Shown here piece after piece: positions 6,869-14,535 of a stretch of DNA of 38,253 bases. Source of the DNA: Actinomycetota bacterium (GTDB lineage Bacteria > Actinomycetota > Actinomycetes > Propionibacteriales > Nocardioidaceae); the NCBI GenBank assembly GCA_009701885.1, contig WLJH01000031.1, positions 1 to 38,253 of the forward strand. The letters run 5' to 3'. A program made the translations under genes and the position numbers. How positions within the stretch are numbered: the first letter of the stretch is position 1; each line of letters starts with the position of its first letter. Below the pieces are notes generated by a model. The model saw only the letters and a list, made by a program, of their open reading frames with translations, had not been told where the DNA came from and searched no databases.

Positions 6869-8227
6869 TCAGGCGCGATCGGACCATCCACACATGCAGC
6901 AGAAGAGCCAGGGACGCACGGAGATCCGGCTGTTGTGCTCGATCTCGTTGATGAGGTAGCTCGACATGGTCTCGACGAGCGACTCGCGCCGCACCAGGAT
7001 CGTGACCCGGCCGGCGAAGCGCGAGAGGTGGACCGCGGCCTGGCCGGCGGAGTTCCCGCCACCGACGACGAAGACGTCCTGGCCCTCCATCTCCCGCGCC
7101 GCCGTCATGGCGGCGCCGTAGTTGACCCCGCGCCCGACCAGCTCCTCGAGCGGCTCGACCCGCAGCCGTCGGTAGGCCACGCCCGTGGCGACCACGACCG
7201 TCCGGGCGTGCACGTCGCCACCGTCGGTGCGCACCACGTGCGGTGCGCCGTCGCGGCCGACCTCCAGCGACGAGACCTCCCAGCCGGTGGAGAAGCGGGT
7301 GCCGAAGCGGAGCGACTGGTTGCGGGCCCGCTGGGCCAGCCGCATCCCGGAGATGCCGCGCGGGAAGCCGAGGTAGTTGCGGATCATCGAGCTCGTGCCT
7401 GCCTGGCCGCCGATCGCCTCGGCCTCGACGACGACCGTGGAGAGGCCCTCGGAGGCGGCGTACACCGAGGCGGCGAGCCCGGCCGGCCCCGCGCCGACCA
7501 CCACCACGTCGACGGTGCCGGAGACGTCGAGGTCGCCCGGGGCGCCGTACAGCATGGCGGCGACGTCGCGGACGCTGCGCGCGCGGACCCCGGGGCGCTC
7601 GACCATGTGCACGAGCGGGTACTCCGGCTCGCCGGGCCCGGGCTCGGGGTGCATCGATCGGAGCGTCAGGCCGACCTCGCCCTCGGGGTCGTAGACCCGG
7701 TGCGGCATGCCCATGCGGTCCAGGAAGTCACGGATCGCGAGCACCAGGCCGTCCTGCTCGGGAGCCACGATCTTGACCGTCACGACCTCGGCCTCGGCGA
7801 CCGTGGAGCCCCAGTCCGAGAGCAGCTCGGTCACGGCGTGGTGGAACTCCTCGTCGCGGGTCCCGCGGGGCATGAGGAGGTAGGCGTCGTAGGTGCCCTT
7901 GGCCATCCCTGGCCGCAGCTCGGCGGCGTGGGCGAGGAAGCGCTCCCAGTGCGCGGCCACCAGGCGGCGCGCGGTCGGCACCACGGAGCGCCACCGGGCC
8001 AGGGCGTCGAGGACGTGCGCGTCCGGGAGCACCGAGTCGGTGACGAACAGCGCGACGTCCCCGCCCGCCTCGAGCCACTCGCGCGCCGAGGTCTCGGCCT
8101 CCACGGTCGAGGTGGCCGTGCGGATCGCGTACTCGCGCTCGTAGCGGCTGAAGGACCCTCGCAGGTCGTCGAGGTGCTCACCGGCCACCAGCACGATGGC
8201 CGGCACCGGAGCCGTGGGGGTGCTCAC
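6869..8227 (-). pseudogene. 5' part of RR-like/thioredoxin-reductase-like flavoprotein, truncated by the IS
   Basis: The open frame encodes 452 residues, the last dozen or so (after RISVRP) read from the IS. Residues 1-130 resemble a degenerate response-regulator receiver ([21 protein letters not shown]); 140-200 a glutaredoxin/thioredoxin-like segment (VVTVKIVAPEQDGL); from about 235 a TrxR-type flavoprotein with FAD motif VVVVGAGPAGLAASVYAASE and NADPH motif VFVVGGGNSAGQAAVHLS. The redox CxxC of true thioredoxin reductases is absent: the matching place reads GVNYGAAMTAA. The 3' part is at 5110-5475. GTG 8227 sits 6 nt from a TAGGCT box. Without the C-terminal FAD-closing segment, the product is probably inactive. 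Confidence 0.9.
6910..6916 (+). repeat. Target-site duplication of the ISL3 element, right copy
   Basis: AGGGACG, identical to 5469-5475, immediately outside the right inverted repeat of the IS. Confidence 0.8.
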
Positions 8228-8233
8228 CCCTGC

Positions 8234-8239
8234 AGCCTA
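8234..8239 (-). promoter_or_regulatory. Putative -10 box of the flavoprotein gene
   Basis: TAGGCT on the minus strand, 6 nt before the GTG start at 8227; leaderless arrangement. Transcription from here would run through the IS in the transposase direction. Confidence 0.45.
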
Positions 8240-8313
8240 GGTTCGAGGACCTGCCTGGGGTGTCACGCGCAGGTGAATTGTCCGTGGGTCGCCCGGCGCG
8301 GGAGGATGGGTCG

Positions 8314-9189
8314 GTGCGGCTGCGGATCGACCTCGCCTACGACGGCTCCGGCTTCCACGGGTGGGCGGCCCAGCCGGGGCTGCGGACGGTCCAGGGCGAG
8401 GTGGAGCAGGCGCTGGCGGTCGCGCTGCGCCGTCGTACGCCGACGGGCGAGCTGCTGCGCGTCCCCGTCGTGTGCGCGGGGCGCACCGACACCGGGGTGC
8501 ACGCGCGCGGCCAGGTGCTGCACGTCGACACGACCGCCGAGGAGCTGGCTGCCTCCGCGGGCCGCTCGCCCGAGCCGCCGCTGGAGGCGCTGCAGCGCCG
8601 GCTGGCCGGCATCCTGCCCGCTGACGTCGTGGTGCGCCGGGTGGTGGAGGCAGCCGACGGCTTCGACGCGCGCTTCTCCGCGACCTGGCGCCGCTACGTC
8701 TACCGGGTCGCCGACCGTCCCGGCTCGGTCGACCCGCTGACCCGCTCGCACGTGCTGGCGTGGTCTCGACCGCTGTCGCTCGACGTGCTCGCCGAGGCAT
8801 CCGCGCCGCTGCTGGGGCTCCACGACTTCGCGGCGTTCTGCAAGCAGCGCGAGGGCGCGACCACCGTGCGGACCCTGCTCGACCTGTCGTGGGTCCGCCG
8901 CCCCGACGGGGTGCTGGAGGCGACGGTGCGCGCGGACGCCTTCTGCCACTCGATGGTGCGCGCGCTCGTCGGCTGCCTGCTGGCCACGGGGGAGGGGCGG
9001 CGCCCGGTCGACTGGCCGGCCGCGGTGCTCGCCTCCGCGAGCCGCTCCCCGGAGGTCACGGTCGCGCCGGCGCACGGGCTGACGCTCGAGGAGGTCGCCT
9101 ACCCCCACGACGAGGAGCTGGCCGCGCGGGCCGAGCAGACCCGGGCCCGCAGGGCGCCCGTCGCCCCGGCCGCGCAGGAGGACGCGTGA
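8314..9189 (+). CDS. truA: tRNA pseudouridine(38-40) synthase
   Basis: TruA converts uridines 38-40 of the tRNA anticodon arm to pseudouridine. The 291-residue protein begins [18 protein letters not shown] and has the catalytic aspartate in [15 protein letters not shown] (Asp59), the [10 protein letters not shown] segment, and the C-terminal [14 protein letters not shown] helix. I chose GTG 8314 because GGAGG lies 8 nt upstream and the family N-terminus begins here; a longer in-frame start at 8260 would add 18 non-conserved residues. Its stop overlaps the next start (GTGA). In many actinobacteria truA directly follows rplQ; here an accessory block of about 6.4 kb separates them. Confidence 0.95.
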   Translation: MRLRIDLAYDGSGFHGWAAQPGLRTVQGEVEQALAVALRRRTPTGELLRVPVVCAGRTDTGVHARGQVLHVDTTAEELAASAGRSPEPPLEALQRRLAGILPADVVVRRVVEAADGFDARFSATWRRYVYRVADRPGSVDPLTRSHVLAWSRPLSLDVLAEASAPLLGLHDFAAFCKQREGATTVRTLLDLSWVRRPDGVLEATVRADAFCHSMVRALVGCLLATGEGRRPVDWPAAVLASASRSPEVTVAPAHGLTLEEVAYPHDEELAARAEQTRARRAPVAPAAQEDA

Positions 9190-9791
9190 GCGAGGACGAG
9201 CACTACTTCACCGCCGACCCGTCGGTGCCCTTCCGCCGCGAGCCGGTCGAGGTGTCGGTGTGGGGCGTCGACCTCCGGCTGGACACGGGGTCGGGCGTCT
9301 TCGCCCGCGGTCGGCTCGACTCCGGCACCGCGGTGCTCTTCCGCGAGACCGAGCCACCCGTCGGCGGGCGGGTGCTGGACCTGGGCTGCGGCTACGGGGT
9401 GATCGGGCTGGCCGCCGCGGTGGCGTCCCCGGCGGTGAGCGTCACCGCGGTCGACGTCAACGAGCGGGCGGTCCTGCTGGCGCGGGAGAACGCCGCGGCG
9501 CTCGGGGTCGCTGCGAGGTATGTCGCGGGCGTGCCCGCCGACGTGGACCCCGCGGCGACGTACGACGAGATCTGGTCCAACCCGCCGATCCGGATCGGCA
9601 AGGAGGCGCTGCACGAGCTGCTGCTCACCTGGCTGCCGCGGCTGGCCCCGGGCGGGCGGGCGGTCATGGTGGTCGGCAAGAACCTGGGCGCGGACTCGCT
9701 GCAGCGCTGGCTGGGGGAGCAGGGGTGGCCGACGACGCGGCTGGCCTCGGCGAAGGGGTTCCGGGTGCTGGAGACGCGCCGGGCCGGGTGA
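9186..9791 (+). CDS. Class I SAM-dependent methyltransferase (RsmC/MTS-like small domain)
   Basis: A 201-residue methyltransferase resembling the C-terminal catalytic domain of 16S rRNA guanine-N2 methyltransferases. It starts [14 protein letters not shown], a common opening in actinobacterial members. Motif I is [16 protein letters not shown] (about 61-76), motif [20 protein letters not shown], and motif [12 protein letters not shown] (about 125-134), the NPP(I/F) pattern of N-methyltransferases. The GTG start overlaps the truA stop by 4 bp, so the two RNA-modification-type genes are coupled. The RNA substrate is inferred from the family and not visible in the sequence. Confidence 0.88.
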   Translation: MSEDEHYFTADPSVPFRREPVEVSVWGVDLRLDTGSGVFARGRLDSGTAVLFRETEPPVGGRVLDLGCGYGVIGLAAAVASPAVSVTAVDVNERAVLLARENAAALGVAARYVAGVPADVDPAATYDEIWSNPPIRIGKEALHELLLTWLPRLAPGGRAVMVVGKNLGADSLQRWLGEQGWPTTRLASAKGFRVLETRRAG

Positions 9792-9837
9792 GGCAGGACG
9801 GGCGGTCAGGCGAGCGGTCAGCCGGTCGGGGCGCCGG

Positions 9838-10515
9838 TCAGGGCGTGATCGGGTGCGCGAGCAGGTCGGCCGCGACCGGGTCCGCGCTGGTGGTGCGGTG
9901 CCAGAGCAGCAGGAGCAGCTCCTCGGCGGGTGCGGCGACCTCCACGAGGGGAGCGCCGTCGCCGAGGCGGAGGGGATCGGCGTCGACGTCGGTCGCGCGG
10001 AGCAGGAGCGTGGCCGGCAGGGGCTCCATCCGGGCCAGCCGCACCTGGCGGAGGTAGAAGGTCTCCTCGACCTCGAGCACGCCGTCCCAGGCCACGACCG
10101 GGTCGATGGCCCACTCCTGCGTGCGGCCGGCGGCGGCGAGCACGTCGCGGGTGTGCATCAGGGTCTCGTGGGTCTGGCGCCGGGCCCACCAGCCGACCGT
10201 GCCGACCCGGCGGCCGAAGGTCCACGCGGGGTCGGTCGGCTCGCGCTCGGTCACGGTCTCGAGCAGGTCGCCGGCGTGCCCGGCGTACCACGCAGGCAGG
10301 GCGCTCAGGTCGCTCGGCGCCGGCTCGGGGGTGCCCTCCGGGTTCTGCTCGACGATGGCGTGCCGCGCCCACTGGTGGACGCCGCCGACGTGCTCGACCA
10401 GGTCGGCCACACACCACTCGGGGCAGGCCGGGACGGTCGCTGTCAGGTCGACCTCGCCGGCCAGCCGGGCGAGGTCGGTCGTGGCGTCGGACAGTAACGT
10501 GTTCCAGTCGGGCAT
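9838..10515 (-). CDS. Maleylpyruvate isomerase / mycothiol-dependent DinB-fold family protein
   Basis: A 225-residue protein of the actinobacterial TIGR03083-type family (DinB-like four-helix domain plus small C-terminal domain). Visible features are CPEWCVADLVEHVGGVHQWA (residues 31-50), where His supplies a metal ligand, WWARRQTHETLMHTRDVL with further His residues, and the C-terminal LLLLLWHRTTSAD. Some members are mycothiol-dependent isomerases or transferases; most have no proven substrate. ATG 10515 begins the conserved N-terminus (MPDWNTLLSDA). It converges on the methyltransferase gene across 46 bp without a clear hairpin. Confidence 0.82.
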   Translation of the reverse strand: MPDWNTLLSDATTDLARLAGEVDLTATVPACPEWCVADLVEHVGGVHQWARHAIVEQNPEGTPEPAPSDLSALPAWYAGHAGDLLETVTEREPTDPAWTFGRRVGTVGWWARRQTHETLMHTRDVLAAAGRTQEWAIDPVVAWDGVLEVEETFYLRQVRLARMEPLPATLLLRATDVDADPLRLGDGAPLVEVAAPAEELLLLLWHRTTSADPVAADLLAHPITP

Positions 10516-10611
10516 CCGCTCATCCAAGCAGCCCGGGCGCCGGTGTGCCGTGACCAAGCGCACGCGGGTGCGCGTCACATGTCCACGGCCCGGCCGGAAC
10601 CTGGCGACGGG

Positions 10612-11568
10612 TCAGCGGTGGAGCAGCTCCCCGAAGAGGCGGCAGGTCTCGGCGACGGCGGCGTCGGCGGCCGGGGAGTGCCGGCCCATGTCGACGAAGC
10701 CGTGGATCAGCCCGGTGAAGCGGCGGTGCTCGACGTGCACGCCGGCCGCGGCGAGGGCGTGGGCGTAGGCGTCACCGTCGTCGCGGAGCGGGTCGAACTG
10801 GGCGGTGACGACCACCGCCGGTGCGAGCCCGGACAGCTCGCCGAGCCGGGGGGAGAGCCGCGGGTCGGTGGGGTCGACGGCGGAAGTGTCGGGTCCGGCG
10901 TACTGCCGGCCGAACCAGGCCATCGTCTCGGCGTCGAGGAAGTAGCCCTCGGCGTTGTCGCGGAAGGACTCGGTGTCGGCGCCCATCTCGGTGACGGGGT
11001 AGATCAGCAGCTGGGCGGTCAGCGGGTGCCCGGCGTCGCGCAGGTGCTGGGCGGCCACGGCGGCCAGGTTGCCGCCGGCGGAGTCGCCGGCCACGCCGGT
11101 GCGCTCGGAGCCGCCGAGCTCGTCGAGGTGCGCGACCATCCAGTCCGCGGCGGCGAGGGTGTCCTCGACGGCGGCCGGGAACGGGTGCTCGGGGGCGAGG
11201 CGGTAGTCGACGGAGACGACCACGGCGCGGGAGTCGCGGGCGATCGTGCGGCAGGCCAGGTCGTGGGTGTCCAGGTCACCGATGACGAAGCCGCCGCCGT
11301 GCAGGAACAGCACCGTCGGCAGCGGGCCGTCGGCCTCGGGGCGGTAGACCCGTGCCGGCCGCGGGCCGGCGCCGCCGGGGACCTCGCGCTCCTCGACCGA
11401 GGCCATCGGCGGGAGCAGCGAGTCGTCGCGCAGGTCGACGGCGAGCGTGCGGAAGCCCGCGCGGGCCTCCTCGGGGGTCTGCTGCCACATCGGCGGCGCG
11501 CCGGCCGCGGCGAGGAAGGAGAGCAGGGCCCCGGTGGCGGGGTCGAGGTCGGGGTGCAGGTCGGTCAC
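10612..11568 (-). CDS. Alpha/beta hydrolase, HSL (hormone-sensitive lipase-like) esterase
   Basis: A 318-residue carboxylesterase of family IV type. The oxyanion-hole motif HGGGFVIGD is near residue 90, the nucleophile elbow GDSAGGN near 161-167 (Ser is catalytic), the acid is in VVTAQFDPLRDDGDAYA, and the catalytic His is in GLIHGF near 288. The N-terminal cap helix region (LDPATGALLSFLAAAGAPPM) fits the family. GTG 11568 is followed by the family-like start TDLHPDLDP; there is no clear Shine-Dalgarno, and CACAGT lies 7-8 nt upstream. It stands alone; a strong hairpin separates it from the lipoprotein gene upstream. The substrate is unknown. Confidence 0.9.
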   Translation of the reverse strand: MTDLHPDLDPATGALLSFLAAAGAPPMWQQTPEEARAGFRTLAVDLRDDSLLPPMASVEEREVPGGAGPRPARVYRPEADGPLPTVLFLHGGGFVIGDLDTHDLACRTIARDSRAVVVSVDYRLAPEHPFPAAVEDTLAAADWMVAHLDELGGSERTGVAGDSAGGNLAAVAAQHLRDAGHPLTAQLLIYPVTEMGADTESFRDNAEGYFLDAETMAWFGRQYAGPDTSAVDPTDPRLSPRLGELSGLAPAVVVTAQFDPLRDDGDAYAHALAAAGVHVEHRRFTGLIHGFVDMGRHSPAADAAVAETCRLFGELLHR

Positions 11569-11599
11569 GTGGCCACTGTGCCAGGCCGGCGGTCGCGGC

Positions 11600-11626
11600 G
11601 GTCCGACCCGCGGGGTGGGTCGGACC
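11600..11626 (-). terminator. Strong hairpin after the lipoprotein gene
   Basis: GGTCCGACCC (11600-11609) and GGGTCGGACC (11617-11626) form a perfect 10-bp stem with a 7-nt loop, about 40 nt past the lipoprotein stop and before the esterase gene in the same direction. Confidence 0.7.
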
Positions 11627-11667
11627 GGGGACCGCCCGGCACTCGGCGTACGACGGTGGAGCGAGGC

Positions 11668-12312
11668 TCAGGCCGCGCCGAGGGTCTCCTCGACCAGGTC
11701 GGCGACCTCGGCGGCGTCCTCGGCCCGGGCGGCCGAGACGCTGATGATGACGAGCTGGTCGCCGACCTCGACGTAGAGCTGCTCGCCGCGCACCTCGAGC
11801 CCGCCGGAGGACACGGTGTACTCCGCGCGCAGGCCCTCCAGGTCGCCCTCGATCTCGGTGATGTCGCCGACCTCGTCGGCGAAGGCCATCAGGTCGGGGC
11901 GGATGCCCTCGGGCTCGGGCAGCCCTCCGGAGGGCAGGGGCTGCTCGATGAGGTTGACGTTGGTGAGGAAGCCGTCCACCGCACCACCGGGGGCGGCGGC
12001 GTAGAGCTCGACGGCGTCCATCTGGACGGCGAGCTGCTCCGGGGTCACGCCCAGCCGCTCGGACATCTCCTCGAGCATCGGGTTGGCGTCGGAGCCGACG
12101 CGGTCGCCCATGGCCTCCTGGTCGAGGACGGCCCAGCCGTCGGGCAGCTCGAACGTGACCAGGTCGGTGCCGACCTCCTCGCCGCCCTCGACGGTGCTCT
12201 CGACCTCGACCCCGTCGACGGGGCTGTCGTCGTCACCCCCGCAGGCGGTGAGGCCGAGGGGGAGGAGCAGGCAGAGCAGGGGCAGCAGCGCGGCGCGCCG
12301 GGATCGCGTCAT
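11668..12312 (-). CDS. Putative lipoprotein, unknown function
   Basis: A 214-residue exported protein with a lipoprotein signal: positively charged start MTRSRRAALL, a hydrophobic core and lipobox LTAC at about residues 22-25, followed by GGDDDS, a typical flexible linker after the lipidated Cys. The rest is acidic, with VTFELPDGWAVLD near residues 50-62 and a C-terminal segment (YVEVGDQLVIISVSAARAEDAAEVADLVEETL) that resembles the LpqN/PsbP-like fold of actinobacterial lipoproteins; this is only a suggestion. Its ATG overlaps the stop of the PAP2 phosphatase gene (ATGA), so the two are coupled and probably both act at the membrane outer face. Confidence 0.8.
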   Translation of the reverse strand: MTRSRRAALLPLLCLLLPLGLTACGGDDDSPVDGVEVESTVEGGEEVGTDLVTFELPDGWAVLDQEAMGDRVGSDANPMLEEMSERLGVTPEQLAVQMDAVELYAAAPGGAVDGFLTNVNLIEQPLPSGGLPEPEGIRPDLMAFADEVGDITEIEGDLEGLRAEYTVSSGGLEVRGEQLYVEVGDQLVIISVSAARAEDAAEVADLVEETLGAA

Positions 12313-13325
12313 GCGAGCACGGTACCGCCGGACGCACCGGCGAGCGGACCGCCCTCCACGGGGCCGGACCGGCGGCGCTCCCAGCGACCCACGAGCACCA
12401 CCACGGCGAGCGCCAGGGCCGCTCCGGCGACGATGTCGACGACGTAGTGCTCGGCGAAGTAGACCAGCGCCAGCGACATCGCCGCGGGGTAGGCCAGCAG
12501 CAGCCAGCGCGAGGGGTGCCGCAGCCGCTGCACGCCGTGGATCGCGACGAGGAAGGCGATGCCGGCGTGGAGGGACGGCATCGCCGCGACCGGGTTGCCC
12601 ATGCCCTGCAGCACGATGTTGGCGCGGTCCAGGCCGGTGCCGGCCCAGCCCCTGCTGGTGATCCGCTCGACCGCGCCCATGGCGCCGTCCTGGGAGGCCA
12701 TCCACGGCGGCGCCATGGGGTAGACGAGGTAGATGACCAGCGCGGCGTAGTTGATGGCGAGGTAGCGGCGCATCCAGGTCCACCAGTGCCCGCGGTCGCG
12801 CACCCACAGCACCGCCGCGAGGGTCAGGCCCACGAGGAAGTGCGAGGCGTAGACCGTGGTGAGCACCCGGTCCCACCACCGTGGAGGCAGGTCCCGCGTG
12901 CACGGGTCGCCGCACCACGCCTGCTGCAGCACCTCGGTCGGGGTGGCGTCCCACCCGACCAGCCCGGCCAACCAGGTGTCGACGTCGATCGGCATCTGCA
13001 CGTGGACGGGCAGCCCGAGCTCGTCGACCAGGCCCCGGGTGAACCAGTAGACGACCAGGCCCAGCAGCACCGGCCACCAGTCGCGGGGGAAGCGCAGGTG
13101 CCAGTCACGCGGCGCCTGCACGTCCCAGGCGACGAAGGCGCCCCAGATCCACAGGAAGACCCCGATGGGGTCGTTGGGGATGCCGATGGTGCTCGACCAA
13201 GCCACGAGGAGCACGAGGTACGCCGAGACGGCCAGGGTCCGGGCCCGGGCGCCCGTCTCGGGGCGCACGCGGGGACCGGCCTGGCCGTCGTGGGCGCGCT
13301 GGGGTCGCTCGGTCGTCCCGGACAT
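12309..13325 (-). CDS. PAP2-superfamily membrane phosphatase (inositolphosphotransferase-like)
   Basis: A 338-residue integral membrane protein with about six hydrophobic segments. The PAP2 signature is seen as AMPSLHAGIAFL (about 251-262, catalytic His) and AEHYVVDIVAGA (about 293-304, His and Asp). The long region before the signature with WWDRVLTTVYASHFLVG matches the AUR1-like (inositol phosphorylceramide synthase-type) PAP2 group. Such enzymes act on lipid phosphates or transfer phosphoinositol; the substrate is unknown. ATG 13325 lies 6 nt from a TAGACT box (leaderless). It overlaps the lipoprotein gene by 4 bp. Confidence 0.88.
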   Translation of the reverse strand: MSGTTERPQRAHDGQAGPRVRPETGARARTLAVSAYLVLLVAWSSTIGIPNDPIGVFLWIWGAFVAWDVQAPRDWHLRFPRDWWPVLLGLVVYWFTRGLVDELGLPVHVQMPIDVDTWLAGLVGWDATPTEVLQQAWCGDPCTRDLPPRWWDRVLTTVYASHFLVGLTLAAVLWVRDRGHWWTWMRRYLAINYAALVIYLVYPMAPPWMASQDGAMGAVERITSRGWAGTGLDRANIVLQGMGNPVAAMPSLHAGIAFLVAIHGVQRLRHPSRWLLLAYPAAMSLALVYFAEHYVVDIVAGAALALAVVVLVGRWERRRSGPVEGGPLAGASGGTVLA

Positions 13326-13331
13326 GCCGGG

Positions 13332-13337
13332 AGTCTA
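13332..13337 (-). promoter_or_regulatory. Putative -10 box of the PAP2-lipoprotein pair
   Basis: TAGACT (minus strand) is 6 nt before the ATG. The position where a -35 would lie is taken up by the hairpin at 13338-13363. Confidence 0.45.
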
Positions 13338-13363
13338 GGGACAGGTCTTGGTGACCGTGTCCC
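13338..13363 (-). terminator. Hairpin after the acyl-CoA dehydrogenase pair
   Basis: GGGACA-GGTC (13338-13347) pairs with GACC-(G)-TGTCCC (13353-13363), a 10-bp stem with one bulge and a 5-nt loop. It begins 5 nt past the dehydrogenase stop and touches the -10 box of the next gene. Confidence 0.65.
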
Positions 13364-13367
13364 GGTG

Positions 13368-14513
13368 TCAGCCGACGGCGAGCGGGTCGATCGCGTCGTG
13401 CTCGGCCACCGCGTCGGCCAGCGTCACCAGGTGGTGGTCGCCGTCGCCCAGCAGGTGGTCGAGCGCGGTGAGCACGGCGGTGTAGGAACCGACGCTGTAC
13501 TCCGCGGTCATGCCGATGCCGCCGTGCAGCTGGATCGCCTCCTGGCCGACGTGCCGGGCGGCACGGCTGGCCTGGAGTCCGGCCCGGGCCGCGGCGTCGT
13601 GCACGCGTGCGGGGTCACCGGACGAGAGCACCATGGTCGCCCACTGCACGACGCTGGTGGCCAGCTCGAGCGAGACGTACATGTCCGCGGCACGGAAGGT
13701 CAGCGCCTGGAAGGTGTTGAGGGTGACGCCGAACTGCTTGCGGCTGGTGAGGTAGCCGCACGTGGTGCGCAGCGCCACCTCCATCGCGCCGATCGCGGTG
13801 TTGGCGGCCATGATCCGGCCGAGGTCCTGGATCAGGGCGATGCTGCCCGCCAGGTCGCGCCCGGGCTCGCCCAGCGGGGTCGCCGGGGTCGCGTCGAACC
13901 GCACCCGGGCGGCCCGCCCACCGTCGTACGTCGGGTAGCCGGTGCGCTCGCACGTCTCGCCGACGACGAGGAAGAGACCGGTGCCGCCGTCGGGGAGCTT
14001 CGCGCTGACGACCAGCTGGTCGGCGCGGGCGCCCTGGACGACCGGCTCCTTGGTGCCGCTCAGCGTCCAGGAGTCACCGTCCTGGGTGGCCGTGACCGCC
14101 GAGGCGGTCGGCGCCCAGCGCGAGCCGGGCTCGTCGTGGGCCAGGGCCAGCAGCCGCTCGCCCGAGGCCAGCGCGCCGAGGACCTCCTGGCGCTGCTCGG
14201 GGGTGCCGCAGGCCTGCACGAGGCCGCCGGCGAGCACCACCGCGTGCAGGAACGGCTCGGGCGCGATGACCCGGCCGATCTCCTGGCACACGATAGCGAC
14301 CTCGACCGGGCCGGCGCCCACGCCACCGTCCTCCTCGGCGAAGGGCAGACCCAGCAGGCCCATCTCGGCCATCTGCGACCAGACCTCCTCGGAGAAGCCC
14401 GGGTCGGCCTTGGTGGTCTGGCGGCGCTGCTCGAAATCGGAGTAGGCCTTGCCCAGCAGGCCGCGCACGGCGTCGCGGAGGGCGTCCTGCTCGTCGTCGT
14501 AGCTGAAGTCCAT
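13368..14513 (-). CDS. Acyl-CoA dehydrogenase, FadE type (second of a pair)
   Basis: A 381-residue FAD-dependent acyl-CoA dehydrogenase subunit. It starts MDFSYDDEQDALRDAVRGLL, with the N-terminal helical domain to about 110, the beta domain (SWTLSGTKEPVVQGARADQLVV) and a C-terminal helical domain with RKQFGVTLNTFQALTFRAADMY and AARHVGQEAIQLHGGIGMTAEY (FAD-dimer contact region). ATG 14513 lies 22 nt after the stop of the first dehydrogenase, so both are probably one transcript. In actinobacterial sterol or bile-acid side-chain breakdown, adjacent FadE genes often make an alpha2beta2 enzyme; this pair may be such a case (inference). Confidence 0.9.
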   Translation of the reverse strand: MDFSYDDEQDALRDAVRGLLGKAYSDFEQRRQTTKADPGFSEEVWSQMAEMGLLGLPFAEEDGGVGAGPVEVAIVCQEIGRVIAPEPFLHAVVLAGGLVQACGTPEQRQEVLGALASGERLLALAHDEPGSRWAPTASAVTATQDGDSWTLSGTKEPVVQGARADQLVVSAKLPDGGTGLFLVVGETCERTGYPTYDGGRAARVRFDATPATPLGEPGRDLAGSIALIQDLGRIMAANTAIGAMEVALRTTCGYLTSRKQFGVTLNTFQALTFRAADMYVSLELATSVVQWATMVLSSGDPARVHDAAARAGLQASRAARHVGQEAIQLHGGIGMTAEYSVGSYTAVLTALDHLLGDGDHHLVTLADAVAEHDAIDPLAVG

Positions 14514-14535
14514 GTCGCGTCGTCCTTCCCCGGCC

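Larger units (their letters stand above)
5476..6909 (-). mobile_element. Complete ISL3-family insertion sequence, 1434 bp
   Basis: The ends are imperfect inverted repeats starting GGCTCTT: 5476-5497 matches the reverse complement of 6888-6909 at 17 of 22 positions, with GGCTCTT and ATGTGTGG shared. A 7-bp direct repeat (AGGGACG) flanks it. Inside is one intact transposase gene on the minus strand, in the same orientation as the gene it interrupts. The sequence is visibly less GC-extreme than its surroundings. Both ends, the transposase and the duplication are intact, so insertion appears recent. Confidence 0.95.

Noticed and set aside
10543..12447. A 634-codon open frame on the plus strand
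   Set aside because: It lies antisense over the esterase and lipoprotein genes, which have clear motifs. The Gly/Val/Arg-rich translation is the usual shadow of GC-rich codon bias.
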